Positions 1 through 6,718 of a DNA stretch of 24,758 bases are shown one piece after another (positions within the stretch are counted from its first letter, which is position 1; the number at the start of each line of letters is the position of its first letter). Origin of the DNA: an uncultured Muribaculum sp. (lineage in GTDB: Bacteria; Bacteroidota; Bacteroidia; Bacteroidales; Muribaculaceae); the NCBI GenBank assembly GCA_910578835.1, contig CAJTSK010000035.1, positions 1 to 24,758 of the forward strand. Reading direction: 5' to 3'. A program made the translations under genes and the position numbers. Under the pieces are notes generated by a model. The model was not told where the DNA came from. It did not search any database and saw only the letters and a list, made by a program, of their open reading frames with translations.

Positions 1-70
1 TTATTCGCTATCCGGGGGTATCACTACGTTCAACCCCCGGCTAATCATGGAATATCCCCTGTCGGGGATT
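1..70 (+). repeat. Two-hairpin palindromic repeat, copy A (cut by window edge)
   Basis: Positions 1-59 are identical to 321-379, a perfect 59-base direct repeat 320 bases apart. It holds hairpin H1 (arms 12-18 and 34-40, CCGGGGG/CCCCCGG) around the core GTATCACTACGTTCAAC, then hairpin H2 (ATCCCC 54-59, GGGGAT 64-69). The copy starts at the first base of the window, so its true left end is unknown. No protein is convincing here. Its function is unknown; it resembles REP-type intergenic elements. Confidence 0.8.
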
Positions 71-171
71 GGTGGCGCGGGTGTGTGTCGGATGGAATGC
101 ACATGTGCGGGGATTGGTGGCGCGGGTGTGCGCCGGATGGAATGCCCGTGTGGGGGATTGGTGGCGCGGGT
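64..171 (+). repeat. 44/45-base tandem repeat, about 2.4 units
   Basis: Units start at 64 (45 nt), 109 (44 nt) and 153 (19-nt partial). Each begins GGGGATTGGTGGCGCGGGT and continues with a GGATGGAATGC block and a small variable palindrome (for example GCACATGTGC at 99-108). The one-base difference in unit length shifts the reading frame, which argues against selection as a protein. It lies between copy A and the inverted copy of the two-hairpin repeat and looks like internal expansion of the same element. Confidence 0.8.
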
Positions 172-241
172 CGATGCATCCCCGTATGGGGATGGTCTGA
201 TGTGTAGCCGTGGGTTGAGCGCAGCGATACCCACGGGCCGT
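172..241 (-). repeat. Two-hairpin palindromic repeat, inverted diverged copy
   Basis: Read on the minus strand, this stretch aligns over about 70 bases with copy B: H1 (arms 208-214 and 230-236) has the same loop, GTATCGCTGCGCTCAAC, and H2 (CATCCCC 177-183, GGGGATG 188-194) follows at the same spacing. The H1 stem differs from the other copies by a paired change: CCGTGGG/CCCACGG instead of CCGGGGG/CCCCCGG, so pairing is kept. This suggests the fold is what is conserved. Confidence 0.7.
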
Positions 242-255
242 TGAAGCGTAATATA

Positions 256-310
256 TGTTTCCGGAAGGAATCCTCAAGAAGATGAATTTAGATGATTCCT
301 GTCGGAAACA
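256..310. repeat. 17-base imperfect inverted repeat with 21-nt loop
   Basis: Left arm 256-272 (TGTTTCCGGAAGGAATC) pairs with right arm 294-310 (GATTCCTGTCGGAAACA), with 15 of 17 positions matching. The loop is 273-293. It lies between the inverted copy and copy B of the two-hairpin repeat. Neither side has a clean T-run directly after the stem, so a plain intrinsic terminator is not obvious. It could be part of the mobile or repeat unit, or a structured RNA element. Confidence 0.6.
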
Positions 311-320
311 AAAAACTGTT

Positions 321-390
321 TTATTCGCTATCCGGGGGTATCACTACGTTCAACCCCCGGCTAATCATGGAATATCCCCGTGCGGGGATA
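321..390 (+). repeat. Two-hairpin palindromic repeat, copy B
   Basis: This complete copy holds H1 at 332-360 (7-bp GC stem plus a T-A pair, loop 340-352) and H2 at 373-390 (TATCCCC/GGGGATA, loop GTGC). Bases 321-379 equal 1-59. Open frames cross it on both strands, and the same peptide pattern (RGY...QP.A.H) appears from copy B forward and from the inverted copy backward. That reflects the repeat rather than a conserved protein. Confidence 0.8.
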
Positions 391-403
391 GGTTGCGGAG
401 GGG

Positions 404-447
404 TATAAAAAGTGAAGTGAGGGTTGCCTCGCGGCAATCCTCACTTC
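404..447 (-). terminator. Intrinsic terminator after the 619-residue secreted protein gene
   Basis: A 15-bp stem (414-428 with 433-447, one mismatch) closes on a 4-nt loop. Read on the minus strand it is followed after two bases by a run of five Ts (complement of A407-A411). It sits about 50 nt past the stop codon at 497 and would end the import-locus transcript. Confidence 0.75.
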
Positions 448-496
448 GGGGGGAATTCAAAATGATTAAGCTGTTATTGAATCCTATGTAAGTTTA

Positions 497-2356
497 TTAT
501 TTTACAATGAACTTGTTGCCATTCTGGATAGCGATACCGGTGAAGCCCTTGCTTACCTTCTGACCCATTACATTGTAAACGGGAGCATTCCAGTCAAGCT
601 CAGCCTTCTCAGCACCACCTACAGTCACATTGTCAATACCGGCAGGGTCACCTGTCGTAACAAACAACATTGTTGATTGTCCTTTATATTCAAGCTTTAC
701 ATAGCAGTTTACCGGAGTAGCGGGAGCATCATTGCTAAGAGCTAAGTATAGATAGAAATATTTCTGACCTATTTCACTTGGTGCGTTATCTTCACCTTCA
801 AAGTCAGCGGCAGATACTACCTCACATATCAGCCATGAAGGAATTTCGTCTCCAGTAGCGGTCGAGCATGTTACGTTTTCGATATCTCCCGGGCAAAGTA
901 CTGCAATTACGGTTTCAGGTTCTTCATTTGAAAGACCTACTGAGTTTATTTTTACAGCGGGGTCATATTCTTCATCTGATACAATATTCATGAGTGGTTT
1001 AATATAGGGATATTCAACTTCCATGGTTATTGCTAATGAATTGTAGGTTGACCATTCTGTCTGGTTGCTGCCTTGGTATTGCCATCCGGCTATATAGGTA
1101 GTTTGTCTGAACGATCCGCCGTTAGGAGTTGCTACAAGAGCGCAGAAATTAATGGGTTCAGGGCAAAGGTAGCTAAATGTCCTGTCATAAAGGAAAAATG
1201 AGGTGTAGGGTGCAAACGTTTTAAACGTGGGTTCTGTAAATCCTGAAACGACCATCATGATTTCTGAATCAATGAGAACATAGCTGATTTCGTCACCGAT
1301 TTCATCTTTGGTGGTGAACGGGATAGTTACTGTCATGTCCGCATTATTCTTTGCTTCCGGAATGGTGTATGTATATGAATAAACAGGAGTTTCTTCAATT
1401 AAGTCGTTGCTTATTTTGTAGAAGTCAAATTGCAATTTGGCATTAGCATCGCATGTAGTATTTACATCAAGGCTTAGTGAAGAAATTGCATAAGGAGATG
1501 ATGGTGCCGGGAAATTCTGACAGAATCCAACTACTTTTATGTTTTCTACAGTTTCTCCTGTTCCAAGGTAGAATTTTTCTATTGGTTCGTCAGCCTCTCC
1601 GGGATATTCATTTGCAAAAGATGTGTTAATAAGCAAGAAATCATCGGAATAGCGATTGTACGGATAAGATGCGCCTGTGGTAAATTCTTTGATTTCACCA
1701 GTCTGAGAAGTCAAATGTTGTGAAAGCAATGATAGGAATTCGGGGTCAGCTTCACCGTAACCGCCATATTCAATGAAAAATGGATTCATGCCTGATTCTC
1801 CCATTTGACCGGCTTGGTATGTTTTTTCTCCACTTGTTAATATGGGTGTATATGATCCATATCCTGCTCTTAAGGCAGGGTCAGATATATTCGAGAAGTC
1901 GTATGTTGTGGCTGAATTGGTTGTTTCTCCATTTACAATTGTTTCCCAAGTATATGCTCCGTCACTTGCAATTGTAGGTCTTCCTGCATCGTTAAGATAC
2001 CATGACATGTTGCTCCATACGTTTTCTGCATAAGCAGGAAGTATTACTGAGCCGGGATAAGTAAACATGCCATTAGCTGCATTAATTCCGATAAAAGAAT
2101 AGAACGCGCCATTAGGGAATGCATACAGCGGATTTATATCAGCTGCATTGGGGGCTTTTTCAACACTTGCTTTCACATTTGCTTTTGTTGCTGTTGCAAC
2201 TACTGCCTTTGCATGCTCAGCTTTTTGTGCACTTTTGACCACAAAATCCATCTGTTCTCCTACAGGAGCATAAGATGTGACATTGTTCACATTTTGAATT
2301 GCATTAGCCGCAGCAACAGTAGCTAATGCTGTCGTTAAGGTAAAAATTTTTTTCAT
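497..2356 (-). CDS. Secreted 619-residue protein with type-IX-like C-terminal tail
   Basis: A signal peptide is visible at residues 1-19 (MKKIFTL...AANA). The body is rich in Thr, Ser, Tyr and acidic residues and lacks recognisable catalytic motifs. It looks like beta-sandwich material, with a possible Ig- or BACON-like segment near residues 470-570. The last 30 or so residues (PVYNVMGQKVSKG...IQNGNKFIVK) match the short C-terminal tail common on secreted Bacteroidales proteins and related to type IX sorting domains. It is the last gene of the SusC/SusD locus, separated from the preceding lipoprotein gene by about 60 nt containing a strong hairpin. A surface binding or substrate-capture role is inferred from position only. 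I do not recognise a specific family for the central region. Confidence 0.8.
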   Translation of the reverse strand: MKKIFTLTTALATVAAANAIQNVNNVTSYAPVGEQMDFVVKSAQKAEHAKAVVATATKANVKASVEKAPNAADINPLYAFPNGAFYSFIGINAANGMFTYPGSVILPAYAENVWSNMSWYLNDAGRPTIASDGAYTWETIVNGETTNSATTYDFSNISDPALRAGYGSYTPILTSGEKTYQAGQMGESGMNPFFIEYGGYGEADPEFLSLLSQHLTSQTGEIKEFTTGASYPYNRYSDDFLLINTSFANEYPGEADEPIEKFYLGTGETVENIKVVGFCQNFPAPSSPYAISSLSLDVNTTCDANAKLQFDFYKISNDLIEETPVYSYTYTIPEAKNNADMTVTIPFTTKDEIGDEISYVLIDSEIMMVVSGFTEPTFKTFAPYTSFFLYDRTFSYLCPEPINFCALVATPNGGSFRQTTYIAGWQYQGSNQTEWSTYNSLAITMEVEYPYIKPLMNIVSDEEYDPAVKINSVGLSNEEPETVIAVLCPGDIENVTCSTATGDEIPSWLICEVVSAADFEGEDNAPSEIGQKYFYLYLALSNDAPATPVNCYVKLEYKGQSTMLFVTTGDPAGIDNVTVGGAEKAELDWNAPVYNVMGQKVSKGFTGIAIQNGNKFIVK

Positions 2357-2405
2357 ACTATTTAGTATAATTGGTTATATAGGTGTATCCTATTGAAAAT
2401 AGTTG

Positions 2406-2441
2406 TATTATAGTGTCGCCTAAACAAGCGACACTATAATA
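2406..2441 (-). terminator. Perfect 14-bp hairpin across a stop codon; attenuator or processing site
   Basis: Arms 2406-2419 and 2428-2441 (TATTATAGTGTCGC and its complement) pair perfectly around an 8-nt loop. The TAG stop of the DUF4302 gene (2420-2422) lies in the loop. No T-run follows on the minus strand (TACAACTATTTTC), so it is not a classic terminator. It could lower expression of the last gene, protect the upstream mRNA end, or be a weak terminator. Confidence 0.6.
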
Positions 2442-3727
2442 TAGTCATTTTCGTTGGTTTTGCTTTTCAATACAATTGTTGTCGGGGCAAGTGGTTTGTC
2501 GGTCGACAATACAAATTGAGTCGAATTGAGTAAATTAATAAATGTAGTGAGTGCCGGAATATCACGCAGACGGTTTTTTCCGTTGGTATTTCCCTCTGTA
2601 GTGGAGAAGTCAAAATTTACGGTTACACCGTCTTCGTCGGCAGTTTCATTGCCGTAAATATACGCTGCAGCCGATGTGCCGCTATTACGGAATGACAGAG
2701 CATAGGTGCTTTCGTTAGAATAATATGTCACATCAAGACTGTTGAAATTACGTTTCAGCTTGTCCTTTGTTTCTGTCTCAATGTCTTTGATTGCAGTAGC
2801 AAATGCACCATGACAATTGTCTACAGTAATGCGCCATGAGAACGACTTGCGGATGAATAGCTCATTTAATGCCATTGATTGACGCAATCCTGCACCTTCG
2901 ATACCTTCGATATAAAATAGTCCGTCTTCGTCTATAAGAAGCTCTTGAACTTCCGTATCTTCAAACTTTTCTTTGAACCGGATTCCGTAAGGCGTAACTA
3001 TATAGGGGTGTTTAGTGGTCTGAGAAATGGCATCGCCTCCTTCAGGGTACATGTTGAATACACCTGTCGACGCTTTAGATACAATAAACCGGTTATCGTT
3101 ACCTAAATCAAGAAGCAGGGGATCAAATTTGTCATTAAATAGTGAGCGTGACTTTGCTTTTAGCTCATCAAAATATGTAGCCCAGTCAGCATCCTCAGCG
3201 AGAGGAGTCATAACGATATCAATACCATGTTTCTTGCCTCTTAGCTCGATGCGGTCGGCGGTGGCGTCCATGATTATAAATTCGTAGTCGCCACGGTGAC
3301 CGTAGCCTGATTCATCGCCCGGAAGTGACGGTACCTCGTAAGGGTCGGCAAGCTGATGGAATATCGAGTTATAAGAGTTGAAAGTCAGTACCGGACCGTA
3401 GTCGGCAATGACATCAAACATCGATGTCTCTTCCTTGTACACATTTCCTGTCAGGGAATTGTTTGCTGCTATTTTTACCGATGTGTTTTTATCAAACTTC
3501 ATCAGGAAAGTGTAGCCACCTTCGTCGGTGTTGTCGGCAAAATATTGCATTGCCCAGCCATTAGGCGCAGCGCAGAGCAGCGCGTGGTTTTCTGTCTTGG
3601 CTTGCTCAAGGCGTTCTGCTGCAGATGATTCAAAGATGTCATCTTCTTCATTTTTGCATGAAGAGAAAGCTGAGGCAAGCACAATCAGGGTTGCTGAGCC
3701 AAATATGTATTTATTTATATGTTTCAT
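2420..3727 (-). CDS. DUF4302-type surface lipoprotein of the SusC/SusD locus
   Basis: The N-terminus is a lipoprotein signal (KHINKYIFGSATLIVLASA then FSSC), with the lipid-bearing Cys followed by KNEEDD, the acidic pattern expected of a surface export signal in Bacteroidetes. The mature start (AAERLEQA...APNGWAMQYF...GGYTFLMKFD) matches my memory of DUF4302, a family found almost only beside SusC/SusD genes. Two ATGs lie 6 nt apart (3733 and 3727). I chose 3727 because MKHINKYIFG mirrors the MKINNKYILG start of the upstream gene. It follows the metallohydrolase gene by 23 nt and is surely co-transcribed. The ligand is unknown. Confidence 0.85.
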   Translation of the reverse strand: MKHINKYIFGSATLIVLASAFSSCKNEEDDIFESSAAERLEQAKTENHALLCAAPNGWAMQYFADNTDEGGYTFLMKFDKNTSVKIAANNSLTGNVYKEETSMFDVIADYGPVLTFNSYNSIFHQLADPYEVPSLPGDESGYGHRGDYEFIIMDATADRIELRGKKHGIDIVMTPLAEDADWATYFDELKAKSRSLFNDKFDPLLLDLGNDNRFIVSKASTGVFNMYPEGGDAISQTTKHPYIVTPYGIRFKEKFEDTEVQELLIDEDGLFYIEGIEGAGLRQSMALNELFIRKSFSWRITVDNCHGAFATAIKDIETETKDKLKRNFNSLDVTYYSNESTYALSFRNSGTSAAAYIYGNETADEDGVTVNFDFSTTEGNTNGKNRLRDIPALTTFINLLNSTQFVLSTDKPLAPTTIVLKSKTNENDYIIVSLV

Positions 3728-3750
3728 AATCATAAATGTAATAGCGTTGG

Positions 3751-4980
3751 TTACTGTACATTTTCGATTTCGGCAAGCAGAGCCTCAAGGTCAAAGTTCT
3801 TCTGACGGAACTGTACCTCGTTGCGTAGCTCATCCAGGTCAAGATTCCAAGCCGATTCGAGCCAGTTGCGGGCAATAGATGTCTTCTGTAGTATTACAGC
3901 CTTTCCGTCTACATTGTCGGTGTCGGCAACATCATACAAGTCATATTGTGTCGCGAGCTGTTGGAAGTAAGCCTCGATGTCGGCTACTGTTTTGTAAGTC
4001 ATGTTACCGCCTGACACTCCATAGTTGCCGTCAGATTCATTGGTCGCCGAGCCTGTAGCGTCAACTTTGATACATATATCGGTTACAGTATATACACCGT
4101 CGGCTTCGATAAAACATCCGGTGAGCGTCTTCATGTCTTTGGCGCGGTCTGCGGCGCTTGCATAATAATACTTGGTACATGCCATATCAAGACCATTGGC
4201 GAGTTTGGCGGTCTGCCATCCTCTGGAAGCAAGCCAAAGGGTGAGATCCCACTGCTCGTCAGTCCTGGTGATGTAGTTGGCTATGGTTTCTGCAAAGTCC
4301 TCGCGAGCCTGTCCGGAAGCATATGCTGAAGTACATCCGTAAGATGCTACTACCGCTCCGCTACGATCCTGCCATCCCATCGGCTCATAACGGTCAGCCG
4401 AGATAAGGTCAAATTCCTTAGGGTAAGTCTTGGTCTGGTGAAGGATATGTGAAAACTCATGGTGCATGGTCTTGAAATACTTTTCATTGAGCTGCTCAAA
4501 GTCAGTGGGGTCAAACTGGTTGACACGGAAGAGCGATACTTTAAGACCACCTTCGGCAAGACCGAGGATTTCCGTACCGTTAGCGGGGTTGATAGCGGTA
4601 GAGCCAATCAGGTGAAGAATCTTGGGACCGTACTGCTTGAGGAAGTCAATGCCGACAAGATCGGTATAGACATCAAACCACAGATATTTAGTCAACACAG
4701 CGAGTTCCTTTGCTTTGTCATATTCGGCAGGGACAAGGTTGTAGTCCATGTCGGTGGCAAGGTCTTCCATCTTGTAGATGAAAGTGAGGTTGTAAGGCTC
4801 GGTATATTCTTTCTGAATCCACCGGTCAAACTTATAGGTGTAGCTGTCGGGGTCGAGTGCAGTATCTTCAGTTTTGAAGATGCTGTTGCTATCAAGTTTT
4901 TCTTCAGAGCATGATGACAGAGAGCCTGCAAGAAGAGTTCCGGCTGCTACGCCGAGTATATATTTATTATTAATCTTCAT
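3751..4980 (-). CDS. Substrate import-associated zinc metallohydrolase lipoprotein
   Basis: The lipoprotein signal ends LSSC (Cys24), followed by SEEKLD, consistent with surface exposure. The zinc motif HExxH is at 174-178 (HEFSH) and continues to HILHQ. A downstream E-x-x-x-E pattern (EDFAE, 227-231) could supply the third zinc ligand, as in gluzincins. The overall pattern fits the family named substrate import-associated zinc metallohydrolase lipoprotein, which accompanies SusC/SusD pairs. It lies 29 nt after susD. The likely role is cleaving a peptide or amide bond in the imported substrate at the cell surface. The actual substrate cannot be read from the sequence. Confidence 0.88.
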   Translation of the reverse strand: MKINNKYILGVAAGTLLAGSLSSCSEEKLDSNSIFKTEDTALDPDSYTYKFDRWIQKEYTEPYNLTFIYKMEDLATDMDYNLVPAEYDKAKELAVLTKYLWFDVYTDLVGIDFLKQYGPKILHLIGSTAINPANGTEILGLAEGGLKVSLFRVNQFDPTDFEQLNEKYFKTMHHEFSHILHQTKTYPKEFDLISADRYEPMGWQDRSGAVVASYGCTSAYASGQAREDFAETIANYITRTDEQWDLTLWLASRGWQTAKLANGLDMACTKYYYASAADRAKDMKTLTGCFIEADGVYTVTDICIKVDATGSATNESDGNYGVSGGNMTYKTVADIEAYFQQLATQYDLYDVADTDNVDGKAVILQKTSIARNWLESAWNLDLDELRNEVQFRQKNFDLEALLAEIENVQ

Positions 4981-5009
4981 AATCTAATATTGTTAGTTGA
5001 CTATGACAT

Positions 5010-6698
5010 TTATTTCTTAATCGGTGATACCGGAGCCACTACCATAGAACCCTCGGGGAGCGGAGTGGTACGGATGTTTGGCTCAAATCCGGCTGAAAGG
5101 ACATCAGTAGGAATCTGCAATGCGCGACGCGGGTCGTTGAGAGTAAGCGTCTCCACGCGGTCTTTTCCTATCTTATGCTCAATCTCGATACCGTAGCGCT
5201 TGATGTCAAACCATCTCAGACCATCTTCGATAGTCTCGATACGGCGGAAGTGTAGCGTACATTGTATAAACGGCTCAATTGCGGGAGTCAGGGCATAAGT
5301 ATCTGACGGGTTCACCTCGTCGATATGCAAGGGCTTTACTATTCCGTAACCGGGGTCTCTGGTCTGGTAGAAGCTGATTATAAGCTCTTTTGTCAGCTCA
5401 GGGAATGTCATTGGCACGGGGATGTTCTGACGGCTCTTGTCCCATATGCTTAGGTCGGCGATTGCATCGTCGATTGTGTAGACTTGCCCGCTGCGTGAAG
5501 GAACTCCGGCTGCTGCCATGTAGAGGCGCGCTTCAGCACGTGTAAGGAGCGCTTCTTCAGCAGTGAACTCGCTTCTGATTATGTGACAGAATCCAATACC
5601 TGCAACCTTGTCGGAATACTCAAATATCTCACCTGCTTTCAGAGTGAACAAGCCATAGTCTTGTGAGCCTCTAAGATATAGCATACCGGAGTAGCAGGGA
5701 TGAAAACTGTATCTTTGCCATGTAGGTCCTGAACCGTAGATTGTTGCCTTAGATGCGTCGCGGTTGATTGAGAAACGGTCGCCGCGTTTGCGATGCCAAG
5801 TCGATACGGTTGGCAGCAGCAACAGGTTACTTTGTTCTTCTGCAGAGCAAAACGCATATATGTTAGCGTCACCCGTAGTAAAGGTCTTTGACCAAATGGT
5901 GCGCATCATGCCTGCCGGATTTCCTGACGCTCCGCCGAGTGCCTGAGTGGCGTGATAGTCGGCCTTTTCATAGTCACGCTTGTAGAGATAGAAGCGTGCA
6001 GCAAAGGCATTCGCCGCCTTTCGGTTGAAGTGATATTTAGGCACATCATATATAGCGTCATTTATAAGAGGAAGACCTTCCTTTATATCGGCTTCAATCT
6101 TTGAGTAGACACTTGCGAGGTCTTCGCGAGGATAATTGACCATCACTTTGTCCTCGATTTCATACATATAGGGTATCGAGGGGATGTTTTTTGACAATTC
6201 CGGACCCGCATAGTGCAAGGCAAAAATGTTGGCAAGTATGAAATGATGGTAAGCGCGGCTTATAAGCGCCTCGCCCTTGATTGCCGACACCTCATCGCCC
6301 TTTCCTTCTGCTTCAAGACGTTCTGCAGCTTCAAGTACGTTGTTGCACACTGCAATTGCGTGGTAACAGTTGGACCATACATAAGTGGGTGAGTCTTGCT
6401 GGATGTCGCTGACAATATCTTCCCATGAATATGCCTCAAGGTCGGCCGGAGAGTCGTAGGTAAGATTGTAGCGGTTGCCGGTATCATCGGGTGAGTTATT
6501 GTCGATGATGTTGTCAGTGCCAAGTTCACAAATCGGGGTGTAGTTGGCAGTGCTGTATGCGTCAATCATAAGCTGTCGCATTTGCTCTGAGGTGCTTATG
6601 ATAACGCGGTTATCGGGAGTCTTGTCCAGATAGTCGTCGCAGGCGGCGAGGGGAACAAGTCCTAATAGCGGTATATATTTTATAACGTTCAGTTTCAT
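5010..6698 (-). CDS. SusD/RagB-family substrate-binding lipoprotein
   Basis: The lipobox LAAC places the lipidated Cys at residue 20, followed by DDYLDKTPDN, the classic SusD start. The 562-residue length and alpha-helical TPR-like N-terminal half (helical stretches around residues 40-180) fit RagB/SusD. The C-terminal part carries the WxxIKRYG-like motif (RWFDIKRYG), seen in most SusD proteins. It acts as the outer-membrane lid over the SusC barrel, binding substrate and passing it to the transporter. It begins 20 nt after the susC stop, so the two are translated from one mRNA. Confidence 0.95.
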   Translation of the reverse strand: MKLNVIKYIPLLGLVPLAACDDYLDKTPDNRVIISTSEQMRQLMIDAYSTANYTPICELGTDNIIDNNSPDDTGNRYNLTYDSPADLEAYSWEDIVSDIQQDSPTYVWSNCYHAIAVCNNVLEAAERLEAEGKGDEVSAIKGEALISRAYHHFILANIFALHYAGPELSKNIPSIPYMYEIEDKVMVNYPREDLASVYSKIEADIKEGLPLINDAIYDVPKYHFNRKAANAFAARFYLYKRDYEKADYHATQALGGASGNPAGMMRTIWSKTFTTGDANIYAFCSAEEQSNLLLLPTVSTWHRKRGDRFSINRDASKATIYGSGPTWQRYSFHPCYSGMLYLRGSQDYGLFTLKAGEIFEYSDKVAGIGFCHIIRSEFTAEEALLTRAEARLYMAAAGVPSRSGQVYTIDDAIADLSIWDKSRQNIPVPMTFPELTKELIISFYQTRDPGYGIVKPLHIDEVNPSDTYALTPAIEPFIQCTLHFRRIETIEDGLRWFDIKRYGIEIEHKIGKDRVETLTLNDPRRALQIPTDVLSAGFEPNIRTTPLPEGSMVVAPVSPIKK

Positions 6699-6718
6699 AG
6701 TTTTTTATGTCTTGTAGA

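Noticed and set aside
1..390. CRISPR array
   Set aside because: The repeats are palindromic, directly tandem or widely spaced, with one inverted copy. There are no regular unique spacers and no cas genes.
1..490. Several short open frames on both strands across the left-edge repeats
   Set aside because: They follow the repeats and palindromes, with the same peptide patterns read from opposite strands, and the 44/45-nt unit length breaks frame. No signal of real coding was seen.
3356..3878. Plus-strand open frames opposite the DUF4302 and metallohydrolase genes
   Set aside because: They are shadows of well-supported minus-strand genes, with no promoter or family similarity.
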